Source: a virus. Taken from it: DNA of 36,360 bases. Location: positions 1 to 36,360 of the IMG/VR virus record IMGVR_UViG_3300015360_000107; one strand, 5' to 3'. A model generated the notes under the pieces. That model was not told the DNA's origin. It did no database searches and was given only the letters and a program-made list of their open reading frames with translations. Of the stretch, positions 8,676 to 17,072 are shown one piece after another (position 1 is the first letter of the stretch; the number at the start of each line of letters is the position of its first letter). A program made the translations under genes and the position numbers.

Positions 8676-9173
8676 TTAGCGAGGAGAGAGAAGGATTCTC
8701 ATATCCTCAGCGAGAACCCCAACAGTAATCGTATTACCAACAACTTGACCAGCCGTTGTTCCAGCAATCACTCTACCAGCGGTTCCAGTATCTGGAATTA
8801 CTGTAAAATGAGTCCCTACAGTAATCGCTCCCCCGGCAACAACAATAGCGATCCCGTCAACTTGGACGAGAAGACTCTCACCAACGACACCAGTTGTTAA
8901 GGGGCGGCCCGTTCCAAAAACTGCCTGATTGTCTGTGAGCTTTCCACCTACAGCCACACCCTTAAATCCAACATAGTTTGCCTGAGTAGCTGACTTGTTA
9001 AAGCCTGTCGCAGAGAGAAATACAAGATCACCAGAATTGATGACTGCGGCAGCAGCAGATGCAAGGATAACTGTTCCTCCCGGCTCATACGCTGTCATGT
9101 CCTCTCGCCCACGCGCAAACTTTAGCCAGCTCAAACCTGTCCATCTTCCACCTTGATTTGATTCCATAGCCAT
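8676..9173 (-). CDS. capsid decoration-like protein (DUF2190-type pattern)
   Basis: I place the start at the ATG at 9173, which has GAGGAG 8 nt upstream; a longer frame would run into the major capsid gene. The 165-residue protein is Gly/Val/Ala-rich and beta. It has the recurrent pattern of DUF2190-type decoration proteins: GDLVFLSATGFNKSATQANY, FKGVAVGG, GESLLVQVDGIAIVVAG, then GNTITVGVLAEDMRILL. Such proteins bind the outside of an HK97-type shell. It directly follows the major capsid gene (14-nt gap), the expected position. Another beta-rich head protein lies on the other side of the capsid gene, so which one decorates the shell is uncertain. Confidence 0.7.
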   Translation of the reverse strand: MAMESNQGGRWTGLSWLKFARGREDMTAYEPGGTVILASAAAAVINSGDLVFLSATGFNKSATQANYVGFKGVAVGGKLTDNQAVFGTGRPLTTGVVGESLLVQVDGIAIVVAGGAITVGTHFTVIPDTGTAGRVIAGTTAGQVVGNTITVGVLAEDMRILLSPR

Positions 9174-9187
9174 GATGGAGTCTCCTC

Positions 9188-10123
9188 TTAAGTTGGATTC
9201 GCGCCGACCCAACCTCTCCAATCATAGAAGTAGGATAGGATACGCATACGATTGGCAACGAACTGCGTCTGAGTTGGCTTATCTTCCCAATCTCGAAAGG
9301 CAATACCTTTTCGAGTCAAGAAGTGAGCATCGTTCAATCTGCTATCAAGCATCCAATAAGAAGACGTTGATGTGATAAACGGATTCACGATGATTTCCAT
9401 CGAACGGCTACCAAGAACAGCTTTCACTGGATTTGCGTTACGGTTAGCCGTATTGAGTTCCCACTCCTGATTGAGAATTCGTTTCGCGTCCATCTCCATC
9501 CCAACTCGATTTGGAATAATAAGCTTATCCGGCATCGACATAATAGGATCGCCGTTCTCATTCTTCATATCACGATAAAGCTGAAGCATCGCAGTGATAC
9601 CAGCGATGGAGAGTGCAACGGGCTGAGCAACGAGATTTGACTGAAGGGTCGTAGAACTCATGAGCGGATGGGATGCAGACAACAAAGCCAATCCATCCAT
9701 ACCGAGATACCCAGACGTTCCAGCAAATGAATCATCCAAGAAAGCCGCAACTAGGTATTCTTGTGTCATCTTCGCAGCATATCCAAGGTGAGTACCGCCC
9801 TTGTTAAGCTGATTATACAGATCGTCTTCTCTCGCTTCGATTGTTACACCATAACCGAGCTGATAGGTGCGATCAACAGCAGAGAATTTATCTGAGACAT
9901 TGATCTTCGAGAGAACCGGACCTTCACCCTCATATGAACGAAACATGCGGGAAGGACCAGTAATTCTAGCCCGCTGAATTTCAACCTGATCGGTCGTACC
10001 AAACTTCATAATACTCGACGCTACAGTCGGGTATTCTTGATACGCGTTCAAGAAGTTATTCAGAAGACCTTTGCGAAAGAGGAGTTGTGAAGTTCCTCTT
10101 GTAGTAATTCCAAAACCGGCCAT
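9188..10123 (-). CDS. major capsid protein, HK97-fold
   Basis: A 311-residue protein with the features of a Mu gpT-like or HK97-fold shell subunit. It starts with TTRGTSQLLFRKGLLNNFLN and then FGTTDQVEIQRARITG. An E-loop-like region follows (FRSYEGEGPVLSKINVSDKF), then long spine helices (THLGYAAKMTQEYLVAAFLD). P-domain strands include PDKLIIPNRVGMEMDAKRIL, and an A-domain-like end carries MEIIVNPFITSTSSYWMLD. Position agrees: portal, scaffold, capsid, adaptor in order. No N-terminal protease or delta domain is seen; assembly would use the separate scaffold gene. Confidence 0.88.
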   Translation of the reverse strand: MAGFGITTRGTSQLLFRKGLLNNFLNAYQEYPTVASSIMKFGTTDQVEIQRARITGPSRMFRSYEGEGPVLSKINVSDKFSAVDRTYQLGYGVTIEAREDDLYNQLNKGGTHLGYAAKMTQEYLVAAFLDDSFAGTSGYLGMDGLALLSASHPLMSSTTLQSNLVAQPVALSIAGITAMLQLYRDMKNENGDPIMSMPDKLIIPNRVGMEMDAKRILNQEWELNTANRNANPVKAVLGSRSMEIIVNPFITSTSSYWMLDSRLNDAHFLTRKGIAFRDWEDKPTQTQFVANRMRILSYFYDWRGWVGANPT

Positions 10124-10142
10124 GTGCGTGTAATCCTATTAG

Positions 10143-10661
10143 TTAGATGGTGGCTAGCGCGGTGGACAAGAACACCCATTCTACAACTCGCTCCGCAAAT
10201 TCAGTATCAATACGAAGAATGCGAACGCGAGCATCCGTAGTTGTGAGACTCTTATCAGCAGCAACTTCACCTGTTGCAAGAACGCGAACACCATATTGAG
10301 CACCCACATCAGCAAGAACAGGAGTAATATAAACATCACTCCCATTTACAAGATGCGACGCATAAATAGTGTCTGTAGATGCCTTGTAATACGGAATGAT
10401 ATTCTGACGCCAACCAACAACAGATGGTTGATTCGCCATATCATAACCTGGACCTGTCTTGTTTGCTGCCGCCGCAACACCTACGATAGTTCCGGCTGTC
10501 GGAGTTGTCGCCAGAGCCACAAGGATATTCGAAGAGCGTCCCAGAAGTGAGCCCTCATAAATGGCTGATGCGGTATTTGCCACATCATTCATCATCGGAG
10601 GGTTGTTTGTACCTGAATCAGGCTGTTTAGCCGGACCCATTGAAAAAGGAGCGAGTGGCAT
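10143..10661 (-). CDS. head-associated beta protein (second decoration-like candidate)
   Basis: A 172-residue protein. It is Ala/Thr/Val-rich with an N-terminal Pro/Asn-rich arm (PFSMGPAKQPDSGTNNPP) and a beta body (SNILVALATTPTAGTIVGVA, then VLADVGAQYGVRVLATGEVA). The end is VEWVFLSTALATI. It lies between the scaffold-side genes and the capsid gene, where decoration or head-stabilising proteins are often encoded. No enzyme motif is seen. With the gene at 8676-9173, the phage may carry two outer-shell proteins. Confidence 0.65.
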   Translation of the reverse strand: MPLAPFSMGPAKQPDSGTNNPPMMNDVANTASAIYEGSLLGRSSNILVALATTPTAGTIVGVAAAANKTGPGYDMANQPSVVGWRQNIIPYYKASTDTIYASHLVNGSDVYITPVLADVGAQYGVRVLATGEVAADKSLTTTDARVRILRIDTEFAERVVEWVFLSTALATI

Positions 10662-10674
10662 GTTAAGATCCTAC

Positions 10675-11199
10675 TTAGGAGGTTTTTTTGTCTTTGAGTA
10701 ACTCGAAGCGCGTTTCCGCACCCGACAGAACTCGTGATTCATTCTTTTTAATTTCCTGTTCGGGGAGGTCACGGAAATCTTCTCCCAACGCCTTCCCAAC
10801 CTCTTTTGCTGCATCTGAATAGGACTTTCTAGGATCAAGCTTGAGCTGTTTGGATATTTCAAAGGCTTCATCAGAAGCTTGCTTGAACGCTATGTGAGTC
10901 GAATAACAAACTACATCGAGAATCTTATTGACTCCATTCTCCGTACTCGTGAGGTACGGAGACTTTGCTGCAAGTTCATTATCAAGTTTATATCCCTCAG
11001 AAGCCATACGAGCAATCTCTTCAGGAGTATCTAAACCCCACTGATAGGACTTACTACTCGGAGCCCCTGGAATTTTAAACTTATCCAAATACTTTCCGAA
11101 GGCTAGTCTATTTACACGCTCAGCTCGGAAATTCTCGATCTCCGCAGCAGACGGACTGTCTTCAATTTCAAGCTCGGGTAACTGGATAGAGTCACTCAT
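10675..11199 (-). CDS. hypothetical head-morphogenesis protein
   Basis: A 174-residue, highly charged, mostly helical protein (acidic N-terminus LPELEIEDSPSAAEIENF; C-terminal helices DEAFEISKQLKLDPRKSY and ETRFELLKDKKTS). Its ATG overlaps the scaffold stop (ATGA), so the two are translationally coupled. It could be a second scaffolding or chaperone-like factor. No recognisable domain. Confidence 0.65.
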   Translation of the reverse strand: MSDSIQLPELEIEDSPSAAEIENFRAERVNRLAFGKYLDKFKIPGAPSSKSYQWGLDTPEEIARMASEGYKLDNELAAKSPYLTSTENGVNKILDVVCYSTHIAFKQASDEAFEISKQLKLDPRKSYSDAAKEVGKALGEDFRDLPEQEIKKNESRVLSGAETRFELLKDKKTS

Positions 11200-12017
11200 T
11201 TTTTCATTATCTTGTTGAGGTCAAAGGACAGGATCTGATCGGGGGCATAGAAATCATCTTTCCAATCTTCATCGCTCATCTTCGCCCAGTCTGGATTCTG
11301 TGCCTTGATACGCTTCTCCGCCTCATCAAGAATGGAAGCTCCGCCGGGAGCAGAACTTACAAGGGGACGAGAGGTAGGAATGCGATGAGGAATAGGCTTA
11401 GAGGGTGAAGAAGCGGGATTCGCTGATGCTGATTGATTCTGACCACCGTAGTAATCTGAAATCATTGATGGATTCTGCATCATCGCCTGACCGATAGCTC
11501 CATCAATGAGACTTTTCACTATGAACTCGTCAGGCTCTCTATTGCCCAGAGAACCTTTCACATAAGTGATAAGATGCTCTCTCCCCTGATTTACAAAACC
11601 AGAATATATGTGTCCAGAGATAGCAGCATCAACCATACCTGCGATATTTCGCTCTCTCTTTGAAGCTGCGTTTTCAGCTAGCAAAGGAGCCATCATCCTT
11701 TGCATCTCAGATCGAACAATATCTGCTTGTACTTCTGCGAATTGACCATTGGTTGCCCGATGGTTCATTTCCTGAAAATCGTAAGTTGGTTGAACGTTAC
11801 GAGATTCATATTGCTGGCGAAGACGTTCATTATCTTCCCGCGCGAATCGAGCAGCTTCAAGCGCCCTCTCTACATTTCGAGATTGCAACCCGAGCGCCCG
11901 TTGCATTTGCTCTTCGCTAAATGATACTGTCGAAGGAACCGGTTCTGCGGGAGTTATCAGTTCTGGGCTCTCGCTTTCTGGCTGATTCTGCGGTTCCAAC
12001 TGTTCGTCTTCGTTCAT
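11196..12017 (-). CDS. capsid scaffolding protein (putative)
   Basis: A 273-residue protein. It has an acidic, Pro/Glu-rich disordered N-terminus, then a coiled-coil stretch (VERALEAARFAREDNERLRQ) and a central helical part. A flexible Ser/Pro/Ala linker (SASANPASSPSKPIPHRIP) precedes a charged C-terminal helix (EAEKRIKAQNPDWAKMSDED) and a basic tip (NKIMKK). This disordered-helix-disordered-charged-tail layout, together with the position between portal and major capsid genes, is classic for podovirus scaffolds, whose C-terminal tail contacts the shell. The start has a strong site (GAGGAAGGACAAG before ATG). Assignment rests on composition and synteny. Confidence 0.72.
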   Translation of the reverse strand: MNEDEQLEPQNQPESESPELITPAEPVPSTVSFSEEQMQRALGLQSRNVERALEAARFAREDNERLRQQYESRNVQPTYDFQEMNHRATNGQFAEVQADIVRSEMQRMMAPLLAENAASKRERNIAGMVDAAISGHIYSGFVNQGREHLITYVKGSLGNREPDEFIVKSLIDGAIGQAMMQNPSMISDYYGGQNQSASANPASSPSKPIPHRIPTSRPLVSSAPGGASILDEAEKRIKAQNPDWAKMSDEDWKDDFYAPDQILSFDLNKIMKK

Positions 12018-12213
12018 CTTGTCCTTCCTCTTCGTAGATAGATGTGAGATTATGTATAATGCGGTCTACTGCTTCGAGCTTTCCTTGAATCTTGGAGAGA
12101 TTATCAACCGAGCAAGCCTGCAAGTCCTTGAGGTATCTGACCCGCTCCTGTTGAATCGCCAATATTAATATTTGTGACTGAGTTGTCTGGAGGAGTGTAC
12201 GAAGCTCCTCCAT
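11917..12213 (-). CDS. small helical-hairpin protein nested across portal end and scaffold start
   Basis: With ATG at 12213 it has 98 residues. The first 60 form two long helices with an IQG turn motif (SKIQGKLEAVDRIIHNL) after LLQTTQSQILILAIQQERVR. I recall this 'long helix, LLQ..., IQG.....' pattern in small ORFs next to phage portal genes. It overlaps the portal 3' end by 110 nt and the scaffold 5' end by 101 nt, in other frames. The last third (RRRTVGTAESARKREPRTD) is basic and may simply read out through the scaffold start. An upstream ATG at 12264 is also possible; neither has a good ribosome site. Confidence 0.55.
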   Translation of the reverse strand: MEELRTLLQTTQSQILILAIQQERVRYLKDLQACSVDNLSKIQGKLEAVDRIIHNLTSIYEEEGQDERRRTVGTAESARKREPRTDNSRRTGSFDSII

Positions 12214-14089
12214 TTGGCTGTCCGAGAGCCCCTGCAAGTGGATTCGAAAGCGCGGGATTTGCATCTAGATTAGAGGTTGAGGGTGGAAGAGGGGGTGGAA
12301 GAGGGGGTGGGATGGTAATGAGATACTTCTGAGGATCTCTGATACCAAACGTTTCAAGAATCTTCGTGAAAATTTGATTAGCTCCCCTAATTGCAACCCT
12401 ATAACCCTCGTGAAGGGTGGGATCTTGAGTCTGCGGGATAGCTTGAAGCAAGGGAATCATGGCGTTGTAATATTGCTGAGCCGCTGCGGAAAGTTGAGTA
12501 TGAGTCTGCCGATCAAGCATTTGATTATTATTCTGATCGACCATCTTAACTTCGAGAATAAGCTTTTTTCTAAAATCTTCAAATGGCCTCTTGAGAAACA
12601 TTTCAATCTCCGATCCCTTTGGAGAATATTGAAGTCTCTCAACACTCGGACCGTATTGAACGATATTAAGAACACTATCCGTGATGAGTTGAGAAAGAAA
12701 ACGCAAAGTTGCTCGACGAGTGTAGTCTCCCTTTCGCTGAGATTCTTGAACCCGAAGTGAACTATCTGTTGCTGTCCCAGGTGTCCCTATTCCAGGCATC
12801 CCAAGAGTGATCTCATTGATACCTGTTCGCTGCTGCGAGTAGATCATAGCTTGATTTTCCATATTAAAGCTACTCGCATAGATTTCATCATTCTTTAACG
12901 CTTGTACATCATCCATCTCATCGACCCACCAAATCTTATTAGGAAAGATTGGTTCGTTATCTCGGATTGAATTTGTTCCTTTTCTCACCTTCCACATTCG
13001 CGTATTCGCAATGGTCCCGGAATCAATAATCTGTCGATGTTGCACAGAAATTTCTTCCTGGAATGAGCGATTCATTTCCGCAAGACCAATTCCCGTCCAT
13101 CGAAAAGGCTTGGAGAAAAAGTTAGCCGTCCGATACGGCCTTCTCAAATCCTCAAATGGATTATGAGTCACACTCATAATGCTTCGAGAATCTTTATGAT
13201 AGATTACACAAATTTCTCGGAAGACTTGCGAGGTATCAATAGGAACGTTGCGTGAAAGGGCTATCTGTTGAAGTGTTTTTGAAGGGGCGTCGATAACAAA
13301 CTGAAGATAGATATAGAAGAAGTTAAGTTGTTGAGGCCAGTTGGGGATTCGGTCATCAAGTTTCTCTTCATTCCAAAGTGTATCTCGTACATTTGTAGTC
13401 GCCGCAGTTGGAGGAAGATAATAGTTCTTTAATGTTTCTACACTCCCCTTCCGAAACATACCCTCATTCTCAGCCTCTTGCGTTTGAATGGGATTCATCC
13501 AAAATACTTCTCCACACCACCTAGCCGTTTGAGGATCAGTTTGATCGAACGGCATGATGAAATTTGTAAGAGGGATTGACTTAACTACATTCCCCTCATT
13601 TACGATAACATCAAAAGATTTTCCATTCCGCATCCCTTTCCGAACAACTTTCTCCCATGTCGCCTGACCGATCCCAGTACCCAAAAGAATCTGCTCTTGA
13701 ATGGCAGGCTTCAACTTTTCCAACATCTCTCCACGAACAAATAGTTCATCATCCAAAAAGATTTCAAGTTCATCTTGGATTACTTCAGCTTCAGGATCTT
13801 TGATGTGACATGCAACCTTCTGAGAAAGAGCCTCTAGGAGTTGGAAAGTTCGAGCTTCTGTTGCCTCAAAAGCAATCGCGGTTAGAGGGATGATGAATTT
13901 AGATGCTCCAAGAAACGGAAAATCAGACTGCTCTTCACCAGGTTTCGCAATGTAATCTCTCTGGTAATCATTAATATCTTTAATCCAACTTCCACGCTCA
14001 CCGAGATGGTTGGGGATTTCCACCTCAAGGTGCTGAATCAGCGCCTCTTCTGTATCTAAGTTCAGCTTGAGTTGAGATGGGTAGTTCAT
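12104..14089 (-). CDS. portal protein
   Basis: A 661-residue protein, of normal length for podovirus portals. It begins with an acidic helical segment (LDTEEALIQHLEVEIPNHLG), then GSWIKDINDYQRDYIAKPGE, and a wing region rich in ILLGTGIGQATWEKVVRKGM. The central part has FRWTGIGLAEMNRSFQEEIS and the tunnel-helix-like MPGIGTPGTATDSSLRVQES. Near the C-terminus are a PPPLPPPLPPS run, encoded by a short DNA repeat, and a flexible Gly/Asn tail. Its start overlaps the HNH stop by one base. It forms the dodecameric DNA gate and docks the terminase and adaptor encoded here. Confidence 0.85.
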   Translation of the reverse strand: MNYPSQLKLNLDTEEALIQHLEVEIPNHLGERGSWIKDINDYQRDYIAKPGEEQSDFPFLGASKFIIPLTAIAFEATEARTFQLLEALSQKVACHIKDPEAEVIQDELEIFLDDELFVRGEMLEKLKPAIQEQILLGTGIGQATWEKVVRKGMRNGKSFDVIVNEGNVVKSIPLTNFIMPFDQTDPQTARWCGEVFWMNPIQTQEAENEGMFRKGSVETLKNYYLPPTAATTNVRDTLWNEEKLDDRIPNWPQQLNFFYIYLQFVIDAPSKTLQQIALSRNVPIDTSQVFREICVIYHKDSRSIMSVTHNPFEDLRRPYRTANFFSKPFRWTGIGLAEMNRSFQEEISVQHRQIIDSGTIANTRMWKVRKGTNSIRDNEPIFPNKIWWVDEMDDVQALKNDEIYASSFNMENQAMIYSQQRTGINEITLGMPGIGTPGTATDSSLRVQESQRKGDYTRRATLRFLSQLITDSVLNIVQYGPSVERLQYSPKGSEIEMFLKRPFEDFRKKLILEVKMVDQNNNQMLDRQTHTQLSAAAQQYYNAMIPLLQAIPQTQDPTLHEGYRVAIRGANQIFTKILETFGIRDPQKYLITIPPPLPPPLPPSTSNLDANPALSNPLAGALGQPNGGASYTPPDNSVTNINIGDSTGAGQIPQGLAGLLG

Positions 14090-14442
14090 TAGGGTATGGC
14101 AAAAATTCGAGAAGGGGCAACCACTGGTATTTTCACGTTCTTATGCTCCTTTCTATGACAGGAAACACAGAGAAAAGTACCGTTAGAAATATCAACTGCC
14201 TTTGACGGGTCTTCATAGACCCGAACGATATGATGAACATGCCGACCTTTACGAGAACAGCGATTACCCGTACATAAATAAGCAGACCTCATTCGAACCT
14301 CTTTAAGAAAGCTCTGGTATTCTGGAGTACGATATAGCTGATCCCTCAAAATATTCCAGATTCCAAAAAAGTCTTTATGTCCAAGTTTCTTGAGATTAAT
14401 CAATCTCTTGATAATGACATTACAAGGAGGCGATTTAGGCAT
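14089..14442 (-). CDS. HNH endonuclease between terminase and portal genes
   Basis: A 117-residue protein with a complete HNH signature. Structural cysteines C57 and C62 precede the VHHI motif at residues 69-72. DISNGTFLCVSCHRKEH supplies the central Asn (N87), second cysteine pair C92/C95, and His96 and His100. It overlaps the terminase by 8 nt and the portal by 1 nt, so it is fixed in the packaging operon. In HK97-like phages a free-standing HNH protein beside the terminase helps cleave DNA at packaging ends; a similar role is inferred here. A selfish homing nuclease is less likely given the tight overlaps. Confidence 0.85.
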   Translation of the reverse strand: MPKSPPCNVIIKRLINLKKLGHKDFFGIWNILRDQLYRTPEYQSFLKEVRMRSAYLCTGNRCSRKGRHVHHIVRVYEDPSKAVDISNGTFLCVSCHRKEHKNVKIPVVAPSRIFAIP

Positions 14443-16045
14443 ACTTAATTTCTCCGTAAGAGCTAGAAAAATTACGAGACTCTTTGAATTTCTTCATCGC
14501 CTCGTCAACCTGTTCACTTTGTCTTCCTTCACCTGAAGCTCTCCATACTTCCGGTCCCATCGCAAGTGCATCGAGAGCATGATAATCAGATCCGTAGGGA
14601 AAATTTCGATATTGATCGACGATGGAATCTTTCTGATCGGGACCAAACCATAATTTCCCATTTGCAAACCAAGGACGAAGCATTCGCACTCGATCTTCCT
14701 TTGACTTCTGTCTTGTTGTAACTGGAATCATCCTAAAGTGAGCACCTCGAATTCTCATCTCCCGCTTAAACACATTCTCATACAAAGCAGAGAAAAGAAC
14801 CTTCTCAAATACAAAGGCTCTAGGATTCCACTTAGCTACAAGAGCAAAGCACTTCGCAATAAGTTCTTCAGTCTTAAGCTTTTCTTGCACGACTTGGAGG
14901 ATATAAGTAATTCCCCATTTATCTGTCCCCGTTACCACGATTCCGCTGAAGCCTACCGTTGCTGGATCTAAGAGAATAACGATATCGAGATCTCTTGTAT
15001 CTAATTTTTTGATTTCTCCATTGAGTTGAATAGCCGAGAGTTCAAAGTGTCTATCGTTAATCCAGGAAAAATATCTTTCCCACTCCTGGCTAAACTCACC
15101 CTCTGTCTCTATCGGATTATTCATATACTGAGCGTTGAAGAGTGCAGGATTTGTCTCCTGCATCTCTCGAATATCTTCCCAGCTTGTTGACTCAGGCCAA
15201 ATCAAAACTTTCTCGTTCTTTTCATTCCTCTCGTAGATTGAACGAGTGTATGTTTTCAGTCGATCCTTGTGCATCTCCTTAATGAAAGCGTAGATATCAT
15301 CTCTACGATATCTAACTCCTTCATAATCAACATGAGTATCCGTCATCGAAGTGTACATACCTTTGAGATCTTGAACCCAGAGTTTTGCGCCTTTGTAGTC
15401 CGTCTCAGACTGCATAGCATTGAGTCCAACGATATCATTAATCTTCATGACATCAAAATGCTTCCCTTGTCCCGCTGCACCTCGACCCATAACAGTGAAA
15501 GTAGCTTCCGGCCAAGCCTTTGAACGAGGAAGTTCAAGATTCGTCCTATTCACTCTAAGATGCTTTCCGGGAATAAGTTCCGGGAAGAGTGCTACCAAGA
15601 ACTCCTCCCCGAAAATCTTATTCGTAATTGCAGATAGATTCTCAGCGCTCGTATTTTCTACTTCGTGTGCAAGAAGAATGCGAGCATTCGGTCCAAGATT
15701 ACGAGGAAAGGGTTGATTACCGCTATCATCAGGAAGAATAATCTGAATTCCATCCGCGATAGTATTAATCGTTGTCTTGAGATTACCACGAGGCAGCAGG
15801 ATCATCCTGAATCTATCTGCTTTCGTCGCATTCATCCAATTACAAAAATGTCCATGAAGATCTGTCGGAGTTCCATCAGGCTTGTGTAAACGATCAAAGC
15901 CAAGAATTGTATCCGACAAGAAAAAGAGATCTGTCTTTGTTCTCCTTCTCAGCAATCCCACTTCCGTATCTGTTTGAGACTCTCGGATCTTCTCTGACTT
16001 CCTTCTCAATTCATCCGTGTTGATTATTCTTTCTTCTGTATGCAT
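14435..16045 (-). CDS. terL: terminase large subunit
   Basis: A 536-residue packaging motor with both expected domains. The ATPase has a Walker A-like LPRGNLKTT at residues 84-92, where G-N-L-K-T-T replaces the commoner G-H-G/S-K-S-T loop. A motif-III-like region lies near 120-128 (ARILLAHEV) and a Walker B-like region near 197-206 (HFDVMKINDIV). The C-terminal RNase H-like nuclease shows DIVILLDPATVGFSG with D360, FVFEKV with E414, and DYHALDALAMG near residue 492. Length is normal. It cuts and translocates DNA into the head through the portal. A 240-nt GC-rich gap separates it from the small subunit, which is unusual. Confidence 0.9.
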   Translation of the reverse strand: MHTEERIINTDELRRKSEKIRESQTDTEVGLLRRRTKTDLFFLSDTILGFDRLHKPDGTPTDLHGHFCNWMNATKADRFRMILLPRGNLKTTINTIADGIQIILPDDSGNQPFPRNLGPNARILLAHEVENTSAENLSAITNKIFGEEFLVALFPELIPGKHLRVNRTNLELPRSKAWPEATFTVMGRGAAGQGKHFDVMKINDIVGLNAMQSETDYKGAKLWVQDLKGMYTSMTDTHVDYEGVRYRRDDIYAFIKEMHKDRLKTYTRSIYERNEKNEKVLIWPESTSWEDIREMQETNPALFNAQYMNNPIETEGEFSQEWERYFSWINDRHFELSAIQLNGEIKKLDTRDLDIVILLDPATVGFSGIVVTGTDKWGITYILQVVQEKLKTEELIAKCFALVAKWNPRAFVFEKVLFSALYENVFKREMRIRGAHFRMIPVTTRQKSKEDRVRMLRPWFANGKLWFGPDQKDSIVDQYRNFPYGSDYHALDALAMGPEVWRASGEGRQSEQVDEAMKKFKESRNFSSSYGEIKYA

Positions 16046-16285
16046 GATTGCCCGAGTTCTTGATTAATCATCAAAGTGCCTAGGCCTCCGGCCTCGGCGC
16101 AAGCGCCGTCTGACGCGATGGCAAGTTCAGCGCGGCGCGGGTCGCTGCGGAAGCTTCGCCGCCACGGCGGCTAGCTTCCTGCGACTCCGCGGCGGAGGTC
16201 GGAGCGATGGGAGGTGGCTGGCCCGGACATAGAGGAGGGGAGGGACGGAGCGCAGGGCGAGGGCCTGCGCAGTTCGGAGAGGCGC
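16046..16285 (-). other. GC-rich gap between terminase subunit genes
   Basis: Apart from the first ~35 nt, this gap is far richer in GC (about 72% over 16,081-16,260, counted by hand) than the flanking genes (43% in a 60-nt sample of terL). It contains three hairpins: CGGCGCAAGCGCCG at 16,095-16,108, a long one at 16,149-16,179, and CTCCGCGGCGGAG near 16,185. A 69-codon frame begins with GTG overlapping the small-subunit stop, but its product is low-complexity Ala/Pro/Arg/Ser and looks like read-through of GC-rich DNA. Packaging-initiation (cos/pac) DNA often lies here, so a packaging or processing site is possible; an acquired insertion is the alternative. Confidence 0.6.
16149..16179. repeat. 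imperfect inverted repeat (hairpin) in terminase gap
   Basis: GGAAGCT at 16,149-16,155 pairs with AGCTTCC at 16,173-16,179. After a short internal mismatch GCCGCC (16,158-16,163) pairs with GGCGGC (16,166-16,171). No T-run follows on either strand, so it is not an ordinary intrinsic terminator. Confidence 0.7.
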
Positions 16286-16855
16286 TCACTTCAACAAGGA
16301 CACCTTCGCCCCTTCAATATCAATACTCTCTCCCGTAATCATCTTGTGCATCTCCTCCGCAAGCAGTGCCCGTTGCAACCCCGCTGCAAGAGCATCCCTT
16401 TTTACCTCACTACCGAGGATGTTCACTTGCGTATTATATGTAACACTACTACCCGGAACAGCAGTTATATGCCTATCTGCATTCGTTAGGGATTCGAACG
16501 CTTTGAGGTTCACGGGCGCACAGGCAAGGGGAGCCCGCTGCTGCAATTCATCATCAGCAAGAAAATCAAGAATTCTCTGTTGAGCTTTAATGATCCCTTG
16601 TTTGCGGGTCTCAGGCAAATCAGCGAACTTCTGCTCTAGAACTCGCTGTTCGATATTAGCGATAAGTATCTTCCCTTGCCTGGATGTCGCAATAGCAGTA
16701 ATCATCGCCTCCGAAAGAACATACTTATCGGCGAGTTCAGTTACCGTAGCTCCCGCAACGCGATCCATCACTATTGCGGTGTGGTGAGGCTTCCAAGACT
16801 TGATTTTAAGATTACCCGGTCCGGTTCCTTTCCTAGTTCTAGCAAACTCAATCAT
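16286..16855 (-). CDS. terminase small subunit (putative)
   Basis: A 189-residue protein. The N-terminus is basic (EFARTRKGTGPGNLKIKSWK), then a helix-turn-helix reads VMDRVAGATVTELADKYVLS followed by EAMITAIATSRQGK, a DNA-recognition layout seen in phage small terminases. A long helical oligomerisation region follows (QRVLEQKFADLPETRKQGII). The position just upstream of the large subunit fits. It would recognise packaging DNA and load it onto the motor. The stop is followed directly by the GC-rich gap. Assignment rests on the helix-turn-helix and synteny. Confidence 0.7.
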   Translation of the reverse strand: MIEFARTRKGTGPGNLKIKSWKPHHTAIVMDRVAGATVTELADKYVLSEAMITAIATSRQGKILIANIEQRVLEQKFADLPETRKQGIIKAQQRILDFLADDELQQRAPLACAPVNLKAFESLTNADRHITAVPGSSVTYNTQVNILGSEVKRDALAAGLQRALLAEEMHKMITGESIDIEGAKVSLLK

Positions 16856-16882
16856 CTTTCTTCTCTAACTAAGGATATTTAG

Positions 16883-17023
16883 CTATCGTGCAGCAGGGAA
16901 CTGAGGTCTCGCAAGCCTCTTCCGCATCCCCGAAAGTGTCTTTGCGTTTGCTGTCATCTTTTTCTTCGGGACTCTCTTGAGAATCTTGGCTGGGGCAAAT
17001 GGTCCCTTCGGCTTATCTTTCAT
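16883..17023 (-). CDS. small basic protein (46 residues)
   Basis: An ATG-to-TAG frame of 47 codons, MKDKPKGPFAPAKILKRVPK then KKMTANAKTLSGMRKRLARP. About a third of residues are Lys or Arg and the codon style is like neighbouring phage genes. It fits between the three-repeat virion gene (49-nt gap) and the small terminase (27-nt gap) on the same strand. A small basic protein here could bind nucleic acid during packaging, but there is no motif to prove it. No strong ribosome site precedes the ATG. Confidence 0.5.
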   Translation of the reverse strand: MKDKPKGPFAPAKILKRVPKKKMTANAKTLSGMRKRLARPQFPAAR

Positions 17024-17072
17024 CTTAGGGGTGTGTGAACGTTAAGGGAAGTGGAATGCTTTCCACTCCCAT

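Noticed and set aside
16080-16289. 69-codon leftward frame starting with GTG overlapping the terminase small subunit stop
   Set aside because: The product is low-complexity Ala/Pro/Arg/Ser, as expected from reading ~72% GC hairpin DNA; no homology-like pattern, so I treat the stretch as non-coding.
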